A model generated the notes under the pieces. The model saw only the letters and a program-made list of their open reading frames with translations. It had not been told where the DNA came from and did no database searches. DNA of 10,014 nt from Candidatus Aminicenantota bacterium (GTDB lineage: Bacteria > Acidobacteriota > Aminicenantia > Aminicenantales > UBA8522). Each line of letters opens with the position of its first letter. Position 1 is the first letter of the stretch. Positions 1 to 6,687 of this stretch are shown piece after piece. A program made the position numbers and the translations under genes. The DNA lies in assembly GCA_003524335.1 (NCBI GenBank), contig DQHV01000394.1:1893-11906 (forward strand), written 5' to 3'.

Positions 1-497
1 GCCAGGATGGACGTCCGGCCCAGGGCCGAAACCCGGACATAGTTGGAGAGGATGACCCAGAAGACAGTGGCCACTTGGAGAACAGTGCTGATTTTTCCGA
101 AGACCGTGGGGGGAAACTCCCGCCGGCCCCGGATCAGGAAGATTACGAACCCGCCGGCGAGGATGATGAAATCGCGGGCGATGACGACAGCCGTCAGCCA
201 CACCGGGATGACGTAGGTAAAACCCAGCCTCTGGAAAGTCAGCAGGATGAAGGCCGTGGAAAGGAGGATTTTATCGGCTATGGGGTCGATCAGCGTCCCG
301 ACCTTCGTCCGCTGGTGCCATCTCCGGGCCGCGAACCCGTCCAGGACATCGCTCAGCCCGGCCAGGAAAAGGATGAGCAGCGCCCCGAATGCCCGTTTCT
401 GGAAGAGCATCAGGGCAAAGACGGGGACCAGGGCGACTCTGGTCAGGGTGATAAGGTTGGGCACGTTCCAGAATTTTTCTTCGGTTCTGCTGCCCAT
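1..497 (-). CDS. pgsA: CDP-alcohol phosphatidyltransferase, PgsA-like (C-terminus cut by window edge)
   Basis: Integral membrane enzyme that transfers a phosphatidyl group from CDP-diacylglycerol to an alcohol, most likely glycerol-3-phosphate in the first step of phosphatidylglycerol synthesis. The family signature D-x2-D-G-x2-A-R-x8-G-x3-D-x3-D is complete at residues 50-75 (Asp50, Asp53, Gly54, Asp71, Asp75). The N-terminal NVPNLITLTR stretch (11-20) and a GKISTVLQ stretch (about 134-141) are also typical of PgsA. Hydrophobic segments lie at about 21-48, 77-90, 96-123 and 137-152. About 165 residues are visible and PgsA proteins are usually about 180, so little is missing. The ATG at 495-497 is the only sensible start; no strong Shine-Dalgarno precedes it, although AAGGGGA lies about 25 nt upstream. 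It starts 35 nt after the lipoprotein stop, as the last visible gene of the block B operon. Substrate choice (PgsA versus another CDP-alcohol transferase) is inferred from overall resemblance. Confidence 0.88.
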   Translation of the reverse strand, partial: MGSRTEEKFWNVPNLITLTRVALVPVFALMLFQKRAFGALLILFLAGLSDVLDGFAARRWHQRTKVGTLIDPIADKILLSTAFILLTFQRLGFTYVIPVWLTAVVIARDFIILAGGFVIFLIRGRREFPPTVFGKISTVLQVATVFWVILSNYVRVSALGRTSIL

Positions 498-532
498 GAT
501 GGATTCGCGTTCTGCTTTGTCCCCTTGCTTTA

Positions 533-1852
533 TCAGCGCACCAGCGCCAGCAGGATATCGATAGTCTTGACGGCCTCGGGCCCTGGGACGGGCTGGTCGG
601 GCCGGAAGGTCTTGTCCGGATAGAGCTCCATGACCTGGTAGGAGAGGATCTGGCTGATCGGCTGGTAAAAAATATGGTCCGGTGTGACGTCCTGGGCCTG
701 GATCCTGCCCGGCGGCATCTGATGGATGAACCTGTGGCCTTTGCTTTCGAGATACCGGATGACCCGGAAGAGCGTCTCGGCGAGCTCTGCCCTGGTTACG
801 GTCCGCTTGGGCTGAAAGGCGTGGTTGGAATGGACCTCGAGAAGGCCCAGCGAGGTCACTCTGAAGATGAATTTGGCAGCCCAGGAGGCAGAGATGTCGA
901 TGATGATGGGCGGCTGGGCCGAGGTCTCCGTAAGGACGTCCCTGAGCTTAACGGCCAGCAGGGCGGCGATGTCCTCCCTGGTCACGGCAGCGGCTAGGGG
1001 AATCTCGTTATACCGGCTGGGAAGCTCGACGATGCCAAGCTTGTTCTTCAAGACCTCGACCTGCTGCCGGGCATCCTCATTTCCACTGTCGAGCTCCAGC
1101 ACTTTCTGGTAGACATCCAGGCTTCGGTCGTACTGCTTGGCCTCGGCCAACGTCGCGGCATACATCTGGAGGGCCTCGATATTGTCCGGGGCACCTGCGG
1201 CGGCCGCTTTTAAATGGACAAGAGCGTTTGAAGTCTTATTCTCGCTCTTGTAGAGACCAGCCAGGGCCAGATGGATCGGCACCGACTCCGGAGAGTAATG
1301 AAGGCCCTTGAGGTAGGATTCCTTGGCCGCCTCGATGTCCCCTCTGGCGGCCGCTTCCCGGGCCGAAGCCACGGTCTGTTCTGTCTTCTGGGCCTTGAGG
1401 CTCTCGTAGCCTTCCTTCGCCCAGGAGTTCAAAGGCTCAATTTTCAGGACTTCCCGAAGCGCGTTGAACGCCTTGTCCTCTTCGCCGGTCTTTTGATAGA
1501 GCTGGGCCAGCCCTAGCTGAGCGATCAGAGAGCCCGGGGTCTCCTTTGCCGCCAGCTTCAAGTTTTCTTCGGCGGCAGGAAAATTATCCTGGAGAAGAGT
1601 TACATAGCCCAGTCCGACGGAATACAGCGGGCTCGAAGGCCCCAAGCGGAGGAAGGCTTTTTCAGCCTTATCCAGCCGGCCCTGTCTCAGATAGTCCCAG
1701 GCCTCTTCCATCTGGATGCGCTCCTCGAGTGTCAACGGGGTGACCAGAGACTGGGGCAGGTTTTCGATGTACAGGTTGGGCGGAGGAGGCGCAACGGTGA
1801 CGCAGGAGGCCAGGAGGATGGAAAGAGCCCCGAGCCGGCAGGCTTTTTTCAC
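533..1852 (-). CDS. TPR-repeat lipoprotein with C-terminal SLH (S-layer homology) domains
   Basis: Predicted lipid-anchored envelope protein of 439 residues. I place the start at GTG 1850-1852, not at an upstream in-frame codon, for three reasons. It makes a GTGA overlap with the hflX stop, AAGGAG lies 10 nt upstream, and the protein then opens with a signal peptide (VKKACRLGALSILLASC) whose lipobox LLAS-C puts the lipidated cysteine at residue 17. A proline-rich linker (21-25) follows. Helical TPR-like pairs run over about 45-270, with clear repeats near 109-142, 193-224 and 227-256. The C-terminus carries SLH-like modules: a partial one (VTREDIAALLAVKL, about 290-303), a good one at about 318-366 (AFQPKRTVTRAELAETLF) and another at about 388-438 (LYPDKTFRPDQPV). 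SLH domains usually bind cell-wall polymers; combined with a lipid anchor they might bridge membrane and wall or S-layer. TPRs suggest a protein-interaction role. No enzymatic motif is visible and exact function is unknown. Confidence 0.9.
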   Translation of the reverse strand: MKKACRLGALSILLASCVTVAPPPPNLYIENLPQSLVTPLTLEERIQMEEAWDYLRQGRLDKAEKAFLRLGPSSPLYSVGLGYVTLLQDNFPAAEENLKLAAKETPGSLIAQLGLAQLYQKTGEEDKAFNALREVLKIEPLNSWAKEGYESLKAQKTEQTVASAREAAARGDIEAAKESYLKGLHYSPESVPIHLALAGLYKSENKTSNALVHLKAAAAGAPDNIEALQMYAATLAEAKQYDRSLDVYQKVLELDSGNEDARQQVEVLKNKLGIVELPSRYNEIPLAAAVTREDIAALLAVKLRDVLTETSAQPPIIIDISASWAAKFIFRVTSLGLLEVHSNHAFQPKRTVTRAELAETLFRVIRYLESKGHRFIHQMPPGRIQAQDVTPDHIFYQPISQILSYQVMELYPDKTFRPDQPVPGPEAVKTIDILLALVR

Positions 1853-3111
1853 CAATTCTCTTCTCCTTGGACGAGGTAGGGAAGATAGTTTACCATGAAT
1901 TTGGGGTTGGCCATAATCTTGATCTCGGCGTAATCTCCGTCCTCGCGTTTTTTCAGGACGAGCGACCACCGGTCAAAGGAGGGAATCAGCTCCTTCCGCT
2001 CCTTTGGGATGCGTAGGTAATACAGGCGAAAGTCTTTGAACAGGATGCGCCTGATCTTGTCCTTGAGACTCGGGATTCCTTCCCCCGTCTTGGCGGAGAT
2101 GAAGACGGTCCGCTCGCCGGCCGATTCGTTCCTGGCCAGCAGATCGTCCTTTGAAGGAAGAAGGTCGGCCTTGTTGAAGATCTTGATGACGGGGACATCC
2201 CCGGTTCCGATATCGGCAAGGATGTTCTCGACGGCCCGGGCCCGCTCGTCCGAGGACGGCGAGGTGAGGTCGATGATGTGGCATAGGCAGTCGGCCTCCC
2301 GGATCTCTTCCAGGGTGGCTCGGAAGGAAGAGACCAGTTCGACGGGAAGTTTCCTGATGAAACCGACCGTGTCGCTCAGGAAGAAAAAGACACCGTCCGG
2401 ATATTCCACCCGGCGCAGTACGGGGTCCAGGGTAGCGAAAAGGGCCGGCGAGGTGAATACCGTTTCGCGGCAGAGCGCGTTGAAAAGAGTCGATTTACCG
2501 GTGCTGGTATAGCCGACGAGGGAGACGGTCGGCACGGGGCTTTTTCTCCGACTCTCCCTCTGGTTTTCCCGCCGCTTCTGGATGCCCCGGATCTCATTCT
2601 TGATCCTGGAAATCCGGTCGGTGATCCTCCGCCTGTCTTCCTCCAGCTTCATCTCCCCCGGACCTCGGGTGCGGATTCCGGCCCCCAGCCGGGAGAGGGA
2701 GGTCCCTCTTCCGCCCAGGCGCGGCAAGAGGTAGCTCAGCCGGGCCAGCTCGACCTGGAGCTTGCCTTCGTTGCTGCGGGCCCGCCGGGCGAAGATATCG
2801 AGGATGAGCTGCGTCCGGTCGACGACCTTGCCTTCGATCATATCCTCCAGGCTCCGCTGCTGGATGGGGCTGAGGTTGTGATCGAAGATGACAAGGTCGG
2901 CCTGCCGTTCCTCTTTGAGGCGGGCCAGCTCTTCTGCCTTCCCCTCGCCGATGAAGTATTTCGGACTTATCCGCGGCCGGTGCTGGAAAACCTTATCCAC
3001 GACCCGGGCTCCCGCCGCCGCTGCCAGATGGGCCAGTTCTTCGATCAATTCCTCGGCTTCAGCCTTTTCTTTCCGGCTTGTCGCCAAGTGGACCAGGATC
3101 GCTTTTTCCAT
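1849..3111 (-). CDS. hflX: GTPase HflX
   Basis: Cytoplasmic GTPase of the Obg-HflX superfamily. The known family role is to bind the 50S subunit and split or rescue stalled 70S ribosomes. The 420 residues show the HflX N-terminal domain (about 1-185), including IGEGKAEEL (54-62), FDHNLSP (76-82) and the glycine-rich loop after LLPRLGGRGTSLSRLG. The coiled linker about 155-190 is rich in Arg, Glu and Lys. The G domain has G1 GYTSTGKS (200-207), G2-region TLDP (227-230), G3 DTVGF (247-251), G4 NKAD (313-316) and G5 SAK (339-341). G1 differs from the common GYTNAGKS but keeps the P-loop GKS. Length is normal for the family. The ATG at 3109-3111 lies 2 nt after the miaA stop and has no clear Shine-Dalgarno, so coupling to miaA is likely. 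Its TGA overlaps the GTG of the lipoprotein gene. Unlike in many proteobacteria, no hfq lies between miaA and hflX. Confidence 0.97.
   Translation of the reverse strand: MEKAILVHLATSRKEKAEAEELIEELAHLAAAAGARVVDKVFQHRPRISPKYFIGEGKAEELARLKEERQADLVIFDHNLSPIQQRSLEDMIEGKVVDRTQLILDIFARRARSNEGKLQVELARLSYLLPRLGGRGTSLSRLGAGIRTRGPGEMKLEEDRRRITDRISRIKNEIRGIQKRRENQRESRRKSPVPTVSLVGYTSTGKSTLFNALCRETVFTSPALFATLDPVLRRVEYPDGVFFFLSDTVGFIRKLPVELVSSFRATLEEIREADCLCHIIDLTSPSSDERARAVENILADIGTGDVPVIKIFNKADLLPSKDDLLARNESAGERTVFISAKTGEGIPSLKDKIRRILFKDFRLYYLRIPKERKELIPSFDRWSLVLKKREDGDYAEIKIMANPKFMVNYLPYLVQGEENW
1863..1868 (-). promoter_or_regulatory. Ribosome binding site of the TPR-SLH lipoprotein gene
   Basis: AAGGAG on the minus strand, 10 nt before the GTG at 1850-1852 and lying inside the end of hflX. 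It helps decide the start: the longer in-frame reading beginning at 1969 would bury the signal peptide behind 39 arginine-rich residues. Confidence 0.7.
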
Positions 3112-3113
3112 GA

Positions 3114-4040
3114 TTAAGCAGCGAATTGAGCCCCCAGGAAGGCGGCCAGAGAGACGTGATCGCCGGCCGGGAGCCAGCTCACTCCCGCCATCTTCCGGAA
3201 CCAGGAGATCTGTCTCTTGGCATAGTGACGGGTGTCCTGCTTGGTCAGCCTCCCGGCCTCGTCTAATGAGATCGTTCCTTTCAGATGGGCGAGGACATGC
3301 TTATACCCCAAGGCCCGGAATGGAGGCGCGCTATCCTCCACACCAGCGGCCAGAAGGCCACGGACCTCTCCGACGATCCCGCCGTGGAACATCCTGTCCA
3401 CCCGCTCTTCGATCATCCGGTAGAGCTCCTTTCTCTCCAATTGTAACCCAATTTTGTGGAGATGGAAATCGGCCACCTCCGATCGCGTGCCCTCGAAATG
3501 CTCCGAGATAGGTTTTCCGGTGAGAAAAAAAACCTCTAGGGCCCGGATGATCCGGACCTTGTCCTTTTCCCCGATGAGTCGGGCATACCCGGGATCAACC
3601 TCCTCGAGCTTCCGGCGCAGGCTTTGCAGCCCCGCCTCGCCCGCCTCCTGCTCGAGCTTCCGGCGCAGCTCCGCATCCCGGCCCGGGCCTGGGAACAGCC
3701 CGTCGAGAAGGGCTTTGAGGTAGAGCCCGGTGCCGCCGACGACGAAAGGCAGGCGGCCCCGCTTCTCGATCAGCCGCACCGCGGTGAGCGCCTGCCGGAG
3801 GAAGTCCGCGGCCGTGAATTGATCAGCTGCCTCCGCGATATCGAGGAGATGGTGAGGCACGAGCTCCCTCATCTCGGGTGTCGGTTTGTCGGTGCCGATG
3901 TCGAAGCCGCGGTAGACCTGCATCGAGTCGCAGTTGATGATCTCCCCCCCGAATCTCCGGGCCAGATAAACACCCGCCGCGCTCTTGCCCACGCCCGTGG
4001 GCCCCAGGATGATGATCAGGCGTCGTTCTTTAGGTTCCAA
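3114..4040 (-). CDS. miaA: tRNA dimethylallyltransferase MiaA
   Basis: Transfers the dimethylallyl group from DMAPP to N6 of adenosine-37 in tRNAs reading UNN codons (i6A37). Visible motifs over 308 residues are the P-loop GPTGVGKS (13-20), the DSMQVYRG catalytic and substrate loop (38-45) followed by DIGTDKP (47-53), GGTGLYLKALLDG (102-114), RALEV (166-170), RALGYKH (242-248) and the C-terminal DTRHYAKRQISWFR (269-282). Length is normal. The start is TTG at 4038-4040. An in-frame stop lies at 4047-4049 and no ATG or GTG occurs before the P-loop, so TTG is essentially forced. No Shine-Dalgarno precedes it. Its start is overlapped by a candidate microprotein gene ending at 4030, which probably supplies the ribosomes by translational coupling. 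The stop is 2 nt before the hflX ATG. Confidence 0.97.
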   Translation of the reverse strand: MEPKERRLIIILGPTGVGKSAAGVYLARRFGGEIINCDSMQVYRGFDIGTDKPTPEMRELVPHHLLDIAEAADQFTAADFLRQALTAVRLIEKRGRLPFVVGGTGLYLKALLDGLFPGPGRDAELRRKLEQEAGEAGLQSLRRKLEEVDPGYARLIGEKDKVRIIRALEVFFLTGKPISEHFEGTRSEVADFHLHKIGLQLERKELYRMIEERVDRMFHGGIVGEVRGLLAAGVEDSAPPFRALGYKHVLAHLKGTISLDEAGRLTKQDTRHYAKRQISWFRKMAGVSWLPAGDHVSLAAFLGAQFAA

Positions 4041-4110
4041 TTTTGATCAGGAGCCAGACGGCGATCAGGGTTAGGAGCAGGAGGACGGCCAGGGTCTGTT
4101 TCCGAGTCAA
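4030..4110 (-). CDS. Candidate 26-residue single-TM microprotein bridging the DUF4388 gene and miaA
   Basis: Small ORF starting TTG at 4108-4110 and ending TAA at 4030-4032. The peptide begins MTRKQ, continues with a hydrophobic stretch of about 17 residues (LAVLLLLTLIAVWLLI) and ends KIGT. That is a short basic N-terminus plus one membrane helix. The TTG overlaps the TGA of the DUF4388 gene (TTGA), GGAG lies 7 nt upstream, and the end overlaps the miaA TTG by 11 nt. It fills the otherwise empty gap between the two genes. The architecture is what a real, translationally coupled gene would show. The ORF is too short for coding statistics, however, so it could instead be only a coupling ORF or chance. 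No known family is recognised. Confidence 0.5.
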   Translation of the reverse strand: MTRKQTLAVLLLLTLIAVWLLIKIGT

Positions 4111-5210
4111 TGCGGCTCTCCGATCCTCTCCAGACTCTTGACGACCCCGGCTTCGTGGGCATTGCCCAGGGTCTTCTTGACGGCCAGGACCTCCGCCGTC
4201 AGGATCTCGTTGAGCACGCGGATGAAGTATTTCCGGGTTTCTTCCGTGAACAGGTTCAGGCTCATAAGGGGAAAAGGGCTGAATTCGACCCGGCCGTCGG
4301 CCCGCAGTTCGAGCCCCTGGAACGGCGGAGCCAGACGCGCCCTGATGTCCTCCAGTGATTTCTCCAGGACGCTCAAACCCACCGGGCCGATCTCTTTGGA
4401 AATGTATCTATAGATGTAGGAGCACTTGTCGTTGAAGTCTATCCAGATCCTTTCCAGGCCGGCCGATGACAGCTCCGGCGCCGGTTTGGCCGGGTTGGGA
4501 GTCGGGGCAAGACCGGCCAATCCTAAAGTGAGGAAGGCGAAAACCGCTTTTTGAGTCTCCCGCTTTCCGGCCTGGCTTTGAGCATAGAGGTCGCCCAGCC
4601 GAGGGGTCACCCGGAGCATGCCGAGCACGTGCTTTTCGTGGGGCGCGAGATGGAGATGGTCGGCATGAGCGGGCGAGAGGAGTTGAAGAGACTCGGTCTC
4701 CGCCGGGAGGAAGGCGCCGATCAGGTCGATTTTTTTCATCCGGCGGATCCCCCTGAGAACGATGGCGGGGGTCGGGACCAGAGCATAGATGTGGGCGTCG
4801 GGGACGGTTGAGTCGGGGTCGAAGGTGAGGTCCGCCCGGGTCCAGTCGAAAACGGCGAAGAGCTCCTCCATCCAGAAATCGGCCAGCGATTCCCATACCC
4901 GGGACGGAGGAATGATCCCCCGCTCGATGATCGCCCGTGGATAAGAGACCGTGTTCTCGCGGGCATAACCGGCGCATTCCTCAGCCTGGAGGGCGGTCAA
5001 AGCGTGGACGGACAGCAGTTTTTTCAAGAATCCTTCGCCGGAGAACAAACCTTCGGCCAGGGCGAGATCTCCATTTATGAAGCAGAGAGACCTTTCGGCT
5101 TCTTCGCTTCGGACCATCAGCCGGCCAGAGTCGCGCTTCTCCCAGATCCGGAAAATAACCTGCGGGAAGGAAGTGGTGGTCAGGTCGCCGCGCCAGGTCT
5201 CTTCGGCCAT
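4107..5210 (-). CDS. DUF4388 (PATAN) domain protein, probable regulatory or signalling adaptor
   Basis: Cytoplasmic protein of 367 residues with no signal peptide or membrane helix. The N-terminal part (about 6-125) resembles DUF4388/PATAN: GDLTTTSFPQVIFRIW at the start, then SGRLMVRSEEAERSLCFINGDLALAEG (28-54), with the typical GxL..PxVI, short strand and FxxGxL order. PATAN domains are known from two-component and gliding-motility or filament-signalling proteins, especially in Deltaproteobacteria, Acidobacteria and cyanobacteria. The middle section (about 185-235) looks like a helical winged-helix-type module. The C-terminal 250-365 is helical and unassigned. The start is ATG 5208-5210, with no Shine-Dalgarno but a promoter immediately upstream. 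It is the first gene of block B and its TGA overlaps the microprotein TTG. Molecular function is unknown; a link to translation or envelope functions of the operon is only inferred from position. Confidence 0.8.
   Translation of the reverse strand: MAEETWRGDLTTTSFPQVIFRIWEKRDSGRLMVRSEEAERSLCFINGDLALAEGLFSGEGFLKKLLSVHALTALQAEECAGYARENTVSYPRAIIERGIIPPSRVWESLADFWMEELFAVFDWTRADLTFDPDSTVPDAHIYALVPTPAIVLRGIRRMKKIDLIGAFLPAETESLQLLSPAHADHLHLAPHEKHVLGMLRVTPRLGDLYAQSQAGKRETQKAVFAFLTLGLAGLAPTPNPAKPAPELSSAGLERIWIDFNDKCSYIYRYISKEIGPVGLSVLEKSLEDIRARLAPPFQGLELRADGRVEFSPFPLMSLNLFTEETRKYFIRVLNEILTAEVLAVKKTLGNAHEAGVVKSLERIGEPH
4116..4121 (-). promoter_or_regulatory. Ribosome binding site ahead of the microprotein ORF
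   Basis: GGAGAG on the minus strand; its GGAG core ends 7 nt before the TTG at 4108-4110. This is the only good Shine-Dalgarno between the end of the DUF4388 gene and the miaA start. It is too far (about 77 nt) from the miaA TTG to serve it directly. Confidence 0.5.
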
Positions 5211-5216
5211 ACTGAT

Positions 5217-5245
5217 AATTTATGACGCGCGGCCTTTTCTGTCAA
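5217..5245 (-). promoter_or_regulatory. Sigma70-type promoter for the DUF4388-miaA-hflX operon, probably leaderless
   Basis: On the minus strand a perfect -35 TTGACA (5240-5245), a 17-nt spacer and a -10 TAAATT (5217-5222, 4 of 6 matches). Seven bases downstream of the -10 is position 5210, the A of the DUF4388 ATG, so transcription would begin at the start codon. The lack of any Shine-Dalgarno before that ATG agrees. The gap is AT-rich compared with its surroundings. Confidence 0.6.
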
Positions 5246-5281
5246 ACGGTTCCTCTGGTTTTACCCAAGGCGAGGGCCATA

Positions 5282-5983
5282 TCATTGAAACAAGCGGGAG
5301 CGGAGCATAAGGAGGGCAACGGTGAGCCCGCTCTTGAGGAACCAGAAGGCGAAGGAGATGAGGAGTCCCTTCTTCAGGCTGATCTTGAAGGCGGCAGCCA
5401 GGCCTATCCCGAACAGCCAGAACGTCCAGAGTTGGAACAAGTCCACCTGAGACAGGAAAACGTAGGCCGTGGACATGGCGTCCAGCTTGGGGAAGAGCAC
5501 GGGCAGGCCGGTCGATGTCTGGAAGACCGACTCCTTCCCGGAGATAAGGAAGAGCCGCAGTCCATTGCCCAGCAGTTTGTCCACGAGATTGGCGTGGAGG
5601 AGCGAGGAGAAAACCTGCAGATAGCTGCCGTAGGTCGAGACTACGCGCCCCATACCCAGGACGATGAGAGTCGAAAAAAGGAAACCGAACAGATAGGTCA
5701 GGGGCGTTATCAAAAATGCAGCCAGAGAACGGTCCTGCCCCTTTGTCCGCTCGATGGCGTCCCCATACTGAGCCTCGCCCCACTTGGCCTTGAGTTTCGC
5801 CGCATTGTCCTCCATGAACCGGAGGCTGTCCTTTTGCCCGAAAGGGAATACGAGGTAAGTATAGAGCGAGATCAGGATGAGAACGACGATGAGGGCGTCC
5901 ACCCAGAGAGGTCGCTCGGCTATAGCTCTCAAGGTCCGGCCGGGGTCGAAAAACGTCCCGATAAGGCGGCCGCCGAAGCTCAT
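5282..5983 (-). CDS. Yip1-family integral membrane protein (YknW-like)
   Basis: 233-residue inner-membrane protein. Opening residues [26 protein letters not shown] match the usual Yip1 entry (FFxPGxTxRxIAERPxW). Hydrophobic segments lie at about 28-48, 88-112, 121-147 (weaker), 182-200 and 205-228, the roughly five-TM Yip1 pattern, with a charged loop at about 50-86. I prefer ATG 5981-5983 to the in-frame GTG at 6008-6010 because it gives an ATGA overlap with the ABC ATPase stop and starts right at the conserved domain. In Bacillus, YknW is a Yip1-domain protein encoded with the YknX/YknY/YknZ exporter and needed for its assembly. Here it follows the adaptor and ATPase directly. Role as an accessory or stand-in membrane component is inference. 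Confidence 0.85.
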   Translation of the reverse strand: MSFGGRLIGTFFDPGRTLRAIAERPLWVDALIVVLILISLYTYLVFPFGQKDSLRFMEDNAAKLKAKWGEAQYGDAIERTKGQDRSLAAFLITPLTYLFGFLFSTLIVLGMGRVVSTYGSYLQVFSSLLHANLVDKLLGNGLRLFLISGKESVFQTSTGLPVLFPKLDAMSTAYVFLSQVDLFQLWTFWLFGIGLAAAFKISLKKGLLISFAFWFLKSGLTVALLMLRSRLFQ

Positions 5984-6687
5984 GTTTCTTTCGCTCTCCG
6001 CCTGTCCCACTCGATCTTTCCGTCGCGCAAAAAGACGACCCGCTGCGTCTGGTCGGCGATCTCCTTGTCATGGCTGACGATGATGATGGTGTTCCCTTGG
6101 TCATGCAGCTTCCGGAACAAGTTGATGATTTCAGACCCCGTCCTGGAGTCGAGGTTTCCGGTCGGCTCGTCGGCCAGGATGAGCGAAGGCTCGTTGACCA
6201 AGGCCCGGGCGATGGCCACCCGCTGCCTCTCTCCCCCGGAGAGTTCGGAGGGACGATGCGTCATCCGGGCCGACATCTCGACCATCTCCAGGGCCCGTCT
6301 GACCCTGGCTTCGCGGTCGCCTTTCTTGGTCCCTTTGTAGATCAGCGGCAACTCGATATTGCGAAAGGCGGTGGCCCGGGGCAGAAGGTTGAATACCTGG
6401 AAGACAAAACCGATCTCCCGGTTTCGGATATGGGCCAGCTCATTTTCTGTCAGGGCGCTGACCAGCCGGCCGTTGAGGTGGTATTTCCCGTCCGTAGGCG
6501 TATCCAGGCAGCCCAGGATATTCATCAGGGTGGACTTGCCGCTTCCGGAAGGTCCCATGATGGCCATGAATTCGTTGGGCATGACCGTGAAGGAGACACC
6601 CTGGAGGGCCCTGACCTCCTGTTTTTCGAGCTCGTAGACTTTCCAGATGTTTTCCGCCCTGATCAGGCTGCCGTCTTGGGGGTTCAT
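5980..6687 (-). CDS. ABC transporter ATP-binding protein, MacB/LolD/YknY-type
   Basis: ATPase subunit of 235 residues that would power a membrane permease. Walker A GPSGSGKS (45-52), Q-loop [11 protein letters not shown] (94-104), signature [15 protein letters not shown] (149-163), Walker [13 protein letters not shown] (169-180) and switch His206 (SHD) are all intact. The closest general type is the MacB/LolD/YknY class used with FtsX/MacB-fold permeases (mechanotransmission exporters). Length is standard for a free-standing ATPase with no fused permease. The ATG at 6685-6687 overlaps the adaptor stop as ATGA; the Shine-Dalgarno is weak, so coupling is expected. The next gene encodes a Yip1 protein where a permease would be expected. 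Confidence 0.95.
   Translation of the reverse strand: MNPQDGSLIRAENIWKVYELEKQEVRALQGVSFTVMPNEFMAIMGPSGSGKSTLMNILGCLDTPTDGKYHLNGRLVSALTENELAHIRNREIGFVFQVFNLLPRATAFRNIELPLIYKGTKKGDREARVRRALEMVEMSARMTHRPSELSGGERQRVAIARALVNEPSLILADEPTGNLDSRTGSEIINLFRKLHDQGNTIIIVSHDKEIADQTQRVVFLRDGKIEWDRRRAKET

Noticed and set aside
75..623. Plus-strand 182-codon ORF at the left end
   Set aside because: It is antisense to the CDP-alcohol phosphatidyltransferase, whose catalytic motif is intact on the other strand; composition is charged and low-complexity.
1853..1969. 39-residue N-terminal extension of the TPR-SLH lipoprotein
   Set aside because: It is arginine-rich, overlaps hflX by over 100 nt and would hide the signal peptide and lipobox. 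The GTG at 1850-1852 has a Shine-Dalgarno and a GTGA overlap.
5252..5270. Imperfect hairpin (8-bp arms, one mismatch, 3-nt loop) just after the Yip1 stop
   Set aside because: No U-tract follows, so it is not a convincing intrinsic terminator. It might weakly attenuate read-through from block A into block B.
5984..6010. Nine-residue GTG-started extension of the Yip1 protein
   Set aside because: The ATG at 5981-5983 gives a 4-nt overlap like the neighbouring junction and begins at the conserved domain. The GTG start cannot be wholly excluded.
5220..6104. Minus-strand 294-codon ORF in another frame over the Yip1 gene and the ABC end
   Set aside because: Low-complexity Arg/Pro/Ser composition, and it overlaps the real Yip1 frame, which shows membrane helices and a family start motif.
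5222..6340. Long plus-strand ORF of 372 codons antisense to the Yip1 and ABC ATPase genes
   Set aside because: It lies opposite two well-recognised coding genes, crosses their junction and is rich in Glu, Gly, Pro and Arg with no domain. It is a typical GC-rich antisense shadow.
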